From positions 1-64,000 of the forward strand of contig JABANP010000096.1 of assembly GCA_013115135.1 (NCBI GenBank): 64,000 nucleotides of DNA. Direction: 5' to 3'. The DNA comes from Perkinsus olseni. Taxonomy: Eukaryota; Perkinsozoa; Perkinsida; Perkinsidae. The notes beneath the pieces were generated by a model, which was not told the DNA's origin, made no database searches, and worked only from the letters and a program-made list of their open reading frames with translations. Below are positions 23,771-33,797 of the stretch, in pieces. A program made the translations under genes and the position numbers. How positions within the stretch are numbered: position 1 is the first letter of the stretch; the number at the start of each line of letters is the position of its first letter.

Positions 23771-24284
23771 AGAAACAGAAAATGATGATGATACTACTCC
23801 TACTATACCGTGGTGTTCAGGGTGCCATCAACTCAACAAAGAATGAATATGCCAATCCACACTATACAATATACTAGAGCCAGAGATCATAGAGTATGAT
23901 AAACTTTAGGAGTAGTAGTAAGACTTATACTACTACGAAGACTACAACCAACCTCAACACCACCTACTACTAGGGTGATAGGTAAATCGAATGATAAGTA
24001 TTAGCATTGATAGCAGTAGTATCGGACCACGGGATACTGTAGACCGAGGTAGAAGGGTGGGATGAGGACACAGGACAGGTGTTAACCGACGAAGGGCATG
24101 TGAGTGGTGATGGGTAATTATATAATGGGAATAGTAATGTGACACAGACGATGGAATAATACAACATAACAGTATCGGGTAGCTATGGACGGACTACCAC
24201 ATGAGGAGGGAGGGTAAAGGCTAACGATAACGAAATAGAGTGACTAGCAACAGGATCTAGTGGTAGACATCATGGGAATCATCA
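23771..24284. other. Intergenic, 514 bases
   Basis: This lies upstream of the myosin start and downstream of the GNAT gene stop. Several short open frames here are Ser/Thr/His-rich and overlap each other on the minus strand, and none has family features. No RNA gene was seen. It should contain the myosin promoter. Confidence 0.35.
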
Positions 24285-25109
24285 TCAACGACGATGATGA
24301 TGATTTCCCGGCTTTACCTTGCTCCTCACTACCCATTCCATTCTCCACTGACCCTCTACAAAATCATCTTCTGTTGTATCACTGGTTGTGGTAGGATGAG
24401 CAGCAGCAGTAGTATCAACCCTATGTATCTTCCTAAAACCGTTCTTTTTGTAGAATCTAATAGCTGCGGGTAAACTAGAACAGACAACTCTATCAACTGG
24501 ACATTTAGGCGACTTAGCCATATCCTTCAACAAGCGAATCTGAAATACATCATGATGGATAGCAGTGGACGGTGGTAGTAGTAGTAGTAGTAGTATACTT
24601 ACCGCTGCCCCTCCAACCCCCATTCCTCTATATATTGGGACTACTGCCATTTGCCCAATATGCATCTCCCTTTTACTTCCATCAATACGATAGACCATGA
24701 AGGCGGCCAAACCTCTCTGCCCATCAACCATGCTACCCTTACTAACCTCAGCAGCTAGATCAGTAGGAGGCCCATCCTCAGAGGGTGGTGGTGGTGATGG
24801 TAAGGTAGCTATAGACAGGCGCCATCCATTGCGGGGTATTATCTGATAGTATTGTTGTTGGAGATGTGTTGAAGTGGTAGCGATGAATGGTAGTATGAGC
24901 CCTAGTAGTAGTACCTTATCCTCCATCACACTATCTCCTTCAAATTCGATATCACATAGCTTACCGACATCCTCAATGATACGGCACATATCCTCATCAT
25001 GGCGTACTTGAGGGGAGGTAACTTTAACATTATGCAACCACTGGAGATCCTTCTTGATCACAGTAGAAGGACCAGCAGCAGCAGCAGGAGGAGTTGTGAT
25101 GGAGGCCAT
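24285..25109 (-). CDS. GNAT-type N-acetyltransferase
   Basis: The C-terminal half has the acetyl-CoA fold: MHIGQMAVVPIYRGMGVGGAA (motif A, with the R/Q-x-x-G-x-G/A pattern), then IRLLKDMAK and VDRVVCSSLPAAIRFYKKNG with GFRK (motif B). Between AA and IR the frame stays open, but 24540-24602 has perfect intron ends (GTAAGT...TTTCAG) and a length of 63, so it is almost surely an in-frame intron that would otherwise add a Leu/Pro insert. The start is not certain. I chose the ATG at 25109 (MASITTPPAAAAG). In-frame ATGs upstream would add a Leu/Met-rich hydrophobic leader. The substrate cannot be inferred. Confidence 0.72.
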   Translation of the reverse strand: MASITTPPAAAAGPSTVIKKDLQWLHNVKVTSPQVRHDEDMCRIIEDVGKLCDIEFEGDSVMEDKVLLLGLILPFIATTSTHLQQQYYQIIPRNGWRLSIATLPSPPPPSEDGPPTDLAAEVSKGSMVDGQRGLAAFMVYRIDGSKREMHIGQMAVVPIYRGMGVGGAAVSILLLLLLPPSTAIHHDVFQIRLLKDMAKSPKCPVDRVVCSSLPAAIRFYKKNGFRKIHRVDTTAAAHPTTTSDTTEDDFVEGQWRMEWVVRSKVKPGNHHHRR

Positions 25110-25433
25110 GCAGGGAGGAGGAAGAGGGAGGGGTGGCAGCGAAACGCTGATACAGGAGTTGGATACACTCATCATGCCACAACACAATCCGAAGAGGTTC
25201 ATAGAAACCATGAGGTTCATAATAATCATCGCTACTAGAAGGAGTAAGAGCAATAGGACAGCAGCCAAAGACAGCAATAGTATGATGATGATTATTGTGA
25301 TGAAGGAAAGCCTACATAGTAATGGTGGAATTATGATGATAATGGTATTGACAATGATGATGATGAGTGGGTGTTCTTCATGAGCAGTAGTAGTACTAGA
25401 AGCAACACAGGGTTATCTTATTACTGATGATGA

Positions 25434-26917
25434 TCAAAGGAAATAAGGAACAATGTCACGCAAAGGGCTACCTGACATAGGTACCTCTTTAAATAACTTA
25501 GCCTGTCTGGAACCATCCGGATATAGGGTTAATACACTAGCAATGTTACCACATCTATAACAATAATTAGGAGCACTCCATACATTAACCAACATACATC
25601 GTGACCCTATCCTAATACCACTACTACCACCACCAGCAGCCGCTGCTGGTGATCTATTGCTTGAGGGAATTGATGTATGGTAATCGAGTGGATTAACAGG
25701 GACAGGAGGGATAACACATGATGATGGTCGTGGCTTAGGGCCAGGTGATATGACATTAGGATCCTCACTAGCTGGGAACATGAACTTATACCCCTCTTGT
25801 ACCTAAAATGTGGTATCAACAGGTATTATTTAACACTTGTGGTCGACTTACCAACTGATGAGCCCTTGCCACCAATCGAAGGCCGTTTTGATGTAAAAAT
25901 TGTCGAGTAGGATCCGCACCAAAAACAAGGCCAGCACCACGTGGATTGAGCTGCCAACCTTTAACACTATCATCAGGGTCGGACCATACCTGTTACCATC
26001 ACACATAGTAAGCATGATGAACAGCTTCCCTAGTATTAGTGGTATTACCAGGTCAGCTAGTGGTCCCTGTGGTGGGACTTCCTGTACCCGTTGTAATAAT
26101 CGTATTTGATCTACATCACCAAGATCAGGGGACAATCCCCCATGGACCTGAGAATGATCAGGTGATCCATTGTAGATCAGCCTTGTCGTTGTGGTTGTTA
26201 TTACAGCAAAAACATCATAAGCAATGGCTGCTAGAGGAAGATGATCAAACAAATCCATGGCAACACGCCAGACTGTAGCATTACCAAACTTACGTATACA
26301 TTCATCATAGAACCCGTATACCTGACAATAATCATAACTATCATCATCTTGATGATGATGCAGGGTTGGTGGTGTTGCTCTTCTTTTCTTCTTACTTGGG
26401 TTATCTGTCTACTCTCATGATTGCCTCTTAAAAGGGTTATCCGAGTAGGGTAACGGAATTTGAGCAGTAAAAGGAGCTCTAGAGTCTCCACTGAGTTGTA
26501 ACCTCTATCTACATAATCTCCCATGAAAAGATACCTAAACTCGACCCCATCATAGCGTAAGGCCCATTGATACTACTACCTTAGAGTCGGGTCTTTGCGT
26601 GGATCACCACCAACTTTGAATAATTCCAAAACATCATAAAACTGTCCATGAACATCTCCTGCTATTACCACTGGACCATCGTTATTAATATCAACCACAG
26701 TATTCTCCTCAATCAGTATACCCTTCACAAGCTTACAAAGTCTAATATAATCCTGATAATAATTATGATGATGATAGTAGTAAATTGTTACTACCGATTG
26801 TGGCATGACTAAACTCCTTTCCTCCTCATGAACTGCACTCTTATCACTTCGTGTAGTAGTAGGGGCTGACATCAGCCGTTTCAGCCACTCATCGGCCTTC
26901 CCCTCATCAAAACTCAT
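25434..26917 (-). CDS. PP2A-family Ser/Thr phosphatase catalytic subunit, PP6/Sit4 type
   Basis: This is a metal-dependent phosphatase. The ATG at 26917 starts [11 protein letters not shown]. The catalytic motifs are all present: [10 protein letters not shown] (GDxHG), [17 protein letters not shown] (GDxxDRG), [16 protein letters not shown] (GNHE), VHGGLSPDL and [15 protein letters not shown]. The tail DIVPYFL matches the PP2A/PP4/PP6 C-terminus, whose Leu is carboxymethylated, and is closest to the PP6 form. Five GT-AG introns were placed by frame; in four of them the next exon begins with GTA. Two features are unusual: an N-terminal extension of about 50 residues before DYIRLCKLV, and a Pro/Ser/Ala/Gly-rich insert of about 50 residues between GYKFMF and VWSAPNY. 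Confidence 0.9.
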
Positions 26918-27214
26918 TACGGAATGTAACAATCAACCAAAGAGCGCTGATCCCTGCTGAGGAATTTCAAGATGTGACGAGAGTGCAAGCTGCCACACGG
27001 AAGAAGAGTTCTCGAAGAGGTCAATTATTAAGCTCGAATTGGAGTGGCTTGAGCACCCTATCGGGTTCGATAACCTCATCTACAATGAAGATGCAACCCC
27101 CAGGCGCATCGTCCGAGGTACGCTCGTAGACCTTCTGGAAGGTCTGCCCTTACCAGACTTAAGACACTCAAGCGATGACGTTGTTGATGATGAGAAACAT
27201 TACGGTTATTGTGA

Positions 27215-28153
27215 TCACTGTTTGAGTAACTCCATCAAAAGCCACTGCTTGAACACTCCTGCCTCCTCAAACTTGAATCTCCGCATATTCTTACTCCAAG
27301 TGCTACTCTCAACTTTCATCTTCCATCTCCTCTCAACACCATCAATATGATTCTCCCCAACTACAGCGGCAACTCTCTTATATCGAGATGCCAACCTCCA
27401 GAGGGAACGATACATATACTCATCCCGCATGTCAATAACAACTTCTTGTAGACGTTTATCGACATTATATCTTTCACATAGGGACATGTATCCAGCCGTG
27501 TCAAGAGCAGCATCTCTAATATAACTATACCTCTCCTTAGGGGGATACTTCATACCAATAGCCTCTCTAATATCATCGATAGGCCTCCCGGCCATCGATC
27601 GTGCCATCTTCATTATTGGTCTTGGTACTCTCCATTTCATCAACCACTTATCTAGTAGAGGCTGCTCCACTTCAGAACAATATATCAATCGCCATACCAA
27701 AACTCTTTCAGCTAATGGTGAGAGTACCCTCCTCAACGTGACATACCAGGCAACTCGAATAATACCCATTAATGGCATATCACGGAATACCTCCTTAGCC
27801 GCCTCTCCCGGTGACACATCTAATGCATGTAAGGAACTAATGATAGGAGTGGAGGTACTATCCGAGCACCTGCTCTGACTCCACAACTGCCACAATGCTT
27901 TGATGTCTTTACTTTTCACAAGTTTCATTCTCCCTATACGACCATGGCACAGCTCTAACCCCAATGCCAATGGGGCTGCTTCTTGCGTATCGTCGTCCTT
28001 ATGCAACTGCTGTAATGAGCGTGCAGCACGTGTCGAGTCATGACGAGATCCGATGAGGTATACCTTCGCAGTTGGATGAGGGAGCATCCTCACACCCTCG
28101 GGGAGGGCTATGCTGCTCACTGGACTCATCAATCGATGACATCTTCCTAACAT
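27215..28153 (-). CDS. TraB/PrgY-like domain protein
   Basis: This is an open frame of 312 codons with no required intron, from ATG 28153 to TGA 27215. It begins near VYLIGSRHDSTRAARSLQQL and has GLELCHGRIGRMKLVKS, then a central helical, basic region (RVPRPIMKMARSMAGRP, DDIREAIGMKYPP). It ends with VAAVVGENHIDGVERRW. The paired glycine/histidine and GEN/DH-type motifs at both ends are what define TraB-family proteins, some of which act at mitochondrial membranes. No transmembrane helix is obvious. Family assignment is by motif memory; the biochemical role is unknown. Confidence 0.7.
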   Translation of the reverse strand: MLGRCHRLMSPVSSIALPEGVRMLPHPTAKVYLIGSRHDSTRAARSLQQLHKDDDTQEAAPLALGLELCHGRIGRMKLVKSKDIKALWQLWSQSRCSDSTSTPIISSLHALDVSPGEAAKEVFRDMPLMGIIRVAWYVTLRRVLSPLAERVLVWRLIYCSEVEQPLLDKWLMKWRVPRPIMKMARSMAGRPIDDIREAIGMKYPPKERYSYIRDAALDTAGYMSLCERYNVDKRLQEVVIDMRDEYMYRSLWRLASRYKRVAAVVGENHIDGVERRWKMKVESSTWSKNMRRFKFEEAGVFKQWLLMELLKQ

Positions 28154-28240
28154 TCAACGGCTGATAATCATCAACTGAAGATTAGTTTTTATCCACCCTG
28201 GTTCAACCCCCGCTCACGACACTTTTCAGCTGATGAGACG

Positions 28241-30181
28241 TTATGGCGTTGTAGTAGCAAACTGGGAAATAGTGTCCAGTAGAGTTTGGTAAATAGCAGA
28301 ATGGACACCATGAGACACTGATATAATATCCTTGCATCTATCATATGCAGCCCGAGCCTTGATGACATCCCCTTTACGGTTATACAAGTCGCCCATTGTG
28401 AAGAGTTGTAGACCAATTAATGGATGGTAGGCCGGCAGGTACTCCGTGTATCTGATGAAGAAGAGGTCCATGGTTCAATCCCCAGCCAAGGCCATTCTTC
28501 ATAGGTACATTGTGAGCACACGGCGTATATAGTTGAGGGCCTTGTCGAAGTCTCCAATAGCGAGAGCTGTCATGGCGAAGTGACTGCTTGCCGACATCAG
28601 TTGTATCTAATGGTGCGGTAGTGTGATGATGATGATGACAGGGATACCGTACATGAGCACTAGAGAGCTCTTCCTCCATGGGTTGTATGATGGCTTTCTC
28701 CAACTTCTCGAAGTCAGCCCTGCTCTCGCATTCTACCAGTTCCCCTTCGTACAGCCTATCACATGCCCTTCGTAGGGCTGCTGATGGCTGTTGCTGGTAT
28801 ACTCCATCGAAAGGACCTGCATCATCAACCACCCTATCACCGCGCTGGATGGTTGTGAGAGTATCATCACATATATCAGCAGTTCCACAGAGATCAGGAT
28901 CTGTTAAAACAAGCCTATTCTTAGCACCTTGGACCATCCGCCAGTCCTCCGATCCTGAGGTAAGAAACCCTACACCGAGGACCATGCTCACCATGTTATT
29001 CTCTTACCAACACGTGGCTGGCCGTCCTTCGCTCCACATCGCTCACATTGACATAAGAATTCATAGTCCCTCTGCAAGATGTCCCTCCTCTTCCATGATG
29101 GAAGGGTTAATTCGACATAACTGTGGCAAATCTCCTGCAATGGTTGTGATGATTGTAGCCCTACCAGGGATGTGCAGGCGTACTACCTCTCCCGGGGTTA
29201 TTTTGCGTATAGCTCGGAAACATAAAGTAGGTCGGCCGGGCCCATCAGTGAAGGTTGGTATAACATTGGGGGAGCCTAGAGAGCATTGATGATGACGATG
29301 TCGCTGTGCTCCTCCTCACAACTATGGTTGAACAGTGCTGCAGTGGGATAGACTCCAGCGCCTATCCCACTCCATAGATCATCAACTATTGCAAAGTTGT
29401 TGCAAGGGAAGCGTACTAGTAAGCCGAGAATAGCATCGAAGTCGGGTATACTCTTACTACGACATGAGGATAGTATAGACAGGAACTGCATTGCCGTTAG
29501 AGCAATGGCATCTGATGGTTTACTCAAGGCACCTGATGGAGATGATCCGATGCACAGGATAAGCCCATGCTGGCTGGAGTTTTGAAGCCCCTTACAGCCC
29601 CTTACACATTGACATGGCCTTGTGAAACTTCTCAGCATCAGAGGCTACTCGCCAAGCAAGGAAGCAATCTAAGGACCATAGTGGGCTGCTAGGGTTGGAT
29701 GATGATGATAGACTGCTACCACTAAGCTGTTGTGTGGTCATACCAGCATCCAACAGACGACCGATAATACAGCATTCACGTTTATGACCAGCCTTCCAAT
29801 CCATTGCCTACTCATACACAGCGCCTTTGGTATGATGATGACTATCAACAAGCATTACTTGGCATTGCGAAGAACAGTATCGAGCCACTTTACACCTGGA
29901 ACATGTCCTCAAGACCCCACTAGTAGTAGTTGCCTTCTGGAAGCATCCGCTGCAATGTGTATCACAGAGCCACGGGTGGAGGATACTCGCCACTGGAGCT
30001 TGCTTGTATACAATCTACGCAGAGTGATGAGCCCGATAGATGTATTAGGACAGGGTACCTCTCCAGGCTGGAAAGCTCTCGTAGCAAAGACAGCCCTTCC
30101 TTTATCTTTAGTATCTTTCACGTAGCAATCCTTGCTCAAGGCCGTAGCCTCAACATCTACCACCGGAGTACTATCTACCAT
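28241..30181 (-). CDS. SMYD-type (SET and MYND) lysine methyltransferase
   Basis: This is a probable protein-lysine methyltransferase. The ATG at 30181 starts MVDSTPVVDVEATALS. Then come GRAVFATRAFQPGE (SET N-part), the MYND zinc finger split by introns (TCSRCKVARYCSSQCQ, DWKAGHKREC), GVYPTAALFNHSC (the SET NHSC signature), TPNVIPTF and AIRKITPGEVV. The C-terminus has the helical repeat region typical of SMYD3-like proteins: PAYHPLIGLQLFTMGDLYN, AYDRCKDIISVSHGVHSAIY. The intron 28452-28508 is confirmed by frame (ends GTACCT...ATCAG) and contains the 20-base sequence shared with a Kelch13 intron. It lies 193 bases downstream of the Kelch13-like gene, same strand. Confidence 0.82.
28463..28482 (+). 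repeat. 20-base repeat, copy 1, inside an intron of the SMYD gene
   Basis: The plus-strand sequence GAGGTCCATGGTTCAATCCC is identical to 30980-30999. It resembles the T-arm/B-box part of a tRNA (GGTTCRANTCC) but sits inside a 57-base spliceosomal intron of the minus-strand SMYD gene. Confidence 0.8.
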
Positions 30182-30374
30182 GTGGCTAATGGCTGTGATT
30201 ATCATCAATGATCTTATCGTACTATAGAACACAAGAGCTATTAAGAGATTGATGGAGGAAGCTTAGATACAGTAATCCTGCTGTATTGTTATTAGTGTTA
30301 AAGAAACTATTGAATGACAACGGCAAGGAGGCAGCAGCAGCAGATTGCTGAGAAACGCCCCCACATTACTTCCA

Positions 30375-33300
30375 TCATAGGCTAAGTATAACATACTCAT
30401 GACCATACCTGAGACCGTGATAAGATAGGCCCCCGAGAGCACACTCCTACCTAGGTGATAGCATCGGTGGTCCAGCCTGCCATTCATCAGCATCTGGTCT
30501 ATAGAATTCAACTGTTGATAACGCCTGAAGACAAGCTGCATAGAATAAGCATGATGATGATAATGATCCTATAACCTGTCCTCCGGTCTGTCCACCTCCC
30601 AATAGGATAGAATCCATCACCGGTGCAGCAGAGCAATCCATACGCTCGGTACCTGATGATGATGATGACACACGTACGACTGCTCCACCGATGGCTGTAG
30701 CAGCATACTAGCTTGATGCTTGTAATTCCAACCACTATTCATATCAGCTAGGGACAGACTCTCTACGGAGGAGTGTACCAGTTGAGTGTTATCGGTGCCT
30801 GACGTATCTTGTGAATCTTCGACGTGCGGCAGTAGAAGATACTACCTCCTATGACGTAAATGTTGCCTTCAAAGAAAACAGCAGAGCCCGCAGAGACTTC
30901 CTCGATCATATCAGTGCCGGGGGTAGCAGACCATTTATTCGCGCGGATATCGTATCTAGGACCACACCGTCACTCTACTGAGGTCCATGGTTCAATCCCA
31001 TCATCCTACACTTCCACACTCTTCAGTCTCTTGCCTGAGGTACCCCCCAGTGCCCAAATGCGTCCACTTGAGTCAGCAACAGCCATAGAACTGCTACGTG
31101 GGGTACTCATTGGTGCCACTTCCATCCAGTTACGCATCCGAGGATCATAACTAATGATCAGGATGATGCAGAGAGAGCTTAGATGGGTAAAATTCTTACG
31201 CCTCGACACTGGAAAGCATCGATGCTCCATCAAAGCCTCCAACGGCAAATATCCTACCATCACTGGTAATAGTGGAAGCACAGTTACGACGGGCTGTGTT
31301 CAAACTAGCCTAGAAGAAGGAAATAGTCATGAAGGAGAGTAGCGGACACGCCCATCATTACCCCAATCATCCAGGTATCCCTGAGGGCATCATATACCTC
31401 ACTCTCACACAATGCCTTGTAGTCTAGATTCTGCCCTCCAAAGACATATACACGGGAGTTGAAGCCAGCAGCACCGAAGTAAGTTCCTAAAGATTATTGA
31501 ATGATAAAGAGAGTATACTGATAAGGAGAGTCTGATAGTACTCTCAGTATTCATCGGGCGGCAAGGACGCCAACACTGATTCTCAACGTCAAGAACCTAC
31601 AAGTAGGAGATGGCCTCGAGTGCTGACGACCACAGTGTTGTTATATTACTTCAACACTCCGAAGATGCTCCTCACCAGAGTGGCCTCCAATGGCGTATGC
31701 TAATGGGAAAGGGAAGAAACGTATCTAGTGGGAGCAATAATGACCAGAGCATATGATGAGGATGAGGATGATAATACCCCGTAATGGCTGGCCTCGACGC
31801 TGAGCCTCTCAGAGTCCGTAGCATCTTTAGGGCATGGTGGGACCTACTACTACGTGAAGCCAGAGTGAAGATAAGATACTTACTTCAGGGTTACGCAAGA
31901 ATCCTAGAAGATGTCTGAAACTGTCTGCATCCCTGTCAATGAAGATGCGACCCTAAAAAAGGGCAATATTACGATAATAATGATACCACATTTCTAGTAC
32001 TTGTCGATCCCTCTGAGCCTCGATCCTCCCCGATGCTAATCCTTCCAGTAATGTTCCCTGTTGCTGCATCAAAGTACCACGAGCTGTCTCGAATACCGTG
32101 CCTATGGAGCTAGACATCTCAACATTACCTATACCATAGCACACACACCTCCAACATTAACATCGATCTTAGTCTCAGCAGCTAGACTTTGATCAGCCAT
32201 CCTCTTCCTCTCTTCCTCCAATTTATTCTTCGCCTACATCAACCTGTATCAGTTCCATACCATAACATCGCTGGATTACCTCTGAAAGGGCGTCTTCCTT
32301 CAATGTTAATTTCCGAAGAGTATCTCCCTTCTCCACCGTAAACCTCTGCCTGTCAGCATCTATCTTCCGTCTTGTATCCGAGCGTTCAGTTTTAATCTAC
32401 ATGAGGATCCGGAATAATACGATCTCAAAGCTGATTAGGGGTTGAACATGAGAAGAGCCTTCCTTACCTGTTTCAGCTGATTCTGCATCTCGGCATCAGC
32501 TCGTCTACGGTCCTCCTTCAGTTTCATTATTCCTTTGTTTTTCTCATCAACCTAGAGTTAGCCACACCTCCTCGCTCGTGGTCTATTCCCCCTCATTACG
32601 AATTCCTTCCAAACCCTCCTCTTCTCTTGCTCAAAATCTCTCCTCTCTGCGTCCAGATCATCTTGTTCACGATTCAACTACGGTAGCATTCCGGACTGCC
32701 CCTCCGTGCAGCTGTACTTACCGACGCCTCTGTCTTGTCCAACCATGAAGTATAGGATGATCTTAGATCAGTTACCATCGACTCAAAGTCATCACCTACG
32801 AGTAGGACAGTCGAACCTCTACTATGCTCAAAGACATACGCTAGCTGCCCTATACCACACCATCAGCGGTAATATCGAAAACTCCCTAAAACGCCCTTAT
32901 CACGTGCTTTCCCTCCTCTACTAGCCTGCTTTTTCTGGTTGCTGGTAGGAAGGCCACTGACGGTAGCTGGCGGCGGTCGAAAACTAGTGGTGGTGGTAGT
33001 AGTTGGAGCGTTGATAAAAGGTGTAGATGCAGCTGGCATGGAAGGTATGCCTGAATGATGAGATGCTGTAATCACAGTAATCATCACCATCCAGAGGATT
33101 ATCATCACCTCCACTGGTAGTAAAAGGATGGTATAGTGAATGTATCAGTCTGAGGTGGTGCTTGCTGTTGTTGTTGCTGCGATGATGGAGTTGAGTAGAA
33201 GCCACCACTGGGCGTGAAGGCTCCGGACTGCATTGCTGCCCCTGATAACATAGAATTCTACACCGAGGAGTACTAGTGGTAATAATACTACTACCAGTCG

Positions 33301-33418
33301 CCCGACTGGGAGAGAACCCTGACGGAGTGAAAGAGGAGAATGACGATGCTGTATGAGGAGCTGCTGCTCGCTGTTGATCAGTCGTAGCAGCGGCAGTCGG
33401 TGCTGTTGGTGGAGCCAT
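30375..33418 (-). CDS. K13: Kelch13 orthologue (coiled coil, BTB, Kelch propeller)
   Basis: The architecture and sequence follow apicomplexan Kelch13. ATG 33418 opens a Pro/Ser/Thr-rich low-complexity N-terminus. Coiled-coil exons follow (LNREQDDLDAERRDFEQEKR; EDRRRADAEMQNQLKQ; KLEEERKRMADQ). The BTB/T1 domain reads VGGTVFETARGTLMQQQ, DRQGRIFIDRDADSFRHLL and GFLRNPE. The propeller then starts IRFFPFPLAYAIGGHSGEEH and continues with CWRPCRPMNTERTYFGAAGF, VYVFGGQNLDYKALCESEVY, DALRDTW, RRNCASTITSDGRIFAVGGF, WMEVAPMSTPRSSSMAVADS, GRIWALGGT, NIYVIGG, and ends EFYRPDADEWQAGPPMLSPR YGHEYVILSL at TGA 30375. About 20 GT-AG introns were placed. In apicomplexans this protein acts at endocytic structures and carries artemisinin-resistance mutations. 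A role here is inferred only. Confidence 0.92.
30980..30999 (+). repeat. 20-base repeat, copy 2, inside an intron of the Kelch13 gene
   Basis: This is identical to 28463-28482. It lies within the 54-base intron 30956-31009 of the minus-strand Kelch13-like gene, whose splice sites are fixed by the conserved frame (SVEV / YDIRANKW). Confidence 0.8.
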
Positions 33419-33797
33419 TACCGACACTGGTGAGAAAATAAAACTTCAACTTACATGCTTCAACTAGCCCGTCCTGGGTGGTTGAGCCGGCGCAACATCA
33501 GAAAAATGCAGAAGAATTACGGGAAGGTGGGATCGAACCCGGGCTCCTAGAATGCGAGAAGATAAAAGGTTCATAACTGCCCACTTCCGCAACTTAATTC
33601 CAATAGTTGCCTGAAGTGGAGTGGAGAGCCCCCCAAAGGAGGCCTCAATCGTGTTAATCATGTTTGCCTGTGAGCTGCAATCAGGAGATATCTTCGACAG
33701 AGATCAATCACTAGACAACACTGTACTCGGTAGGCCATGAAAAATCGCATTATGCTGCTGCTGGTGGTGATGTGCATTAGTGAACATGCAAGGCCTA
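33419..33797. other. Intergenic with a degenerate tRNA-like stretch
   Basis: This lies between the Kelch13-like start and the stop of the upstream minus-strand gene. On the minus strand, about 33590 down to 33515 has an A-box-like TGGGCAGTTATG, a possible anticodon stem and a B-box GGTTCGATCC (33530-33539), followed by T5 (33502-33506). The acceptor and T stems pair poorly, so I do not call a tRNA. The region should also carry the Kelch13-like promoter. Confidence 0.4.

Noticed and set aside
33510..33600. tRNA gene on the minus strand
   Set aside because: A and B boxes are present, but the acceptor has two mismatches, the T stem pairs only two or three bases, and the anticodon loop would be eight bases.
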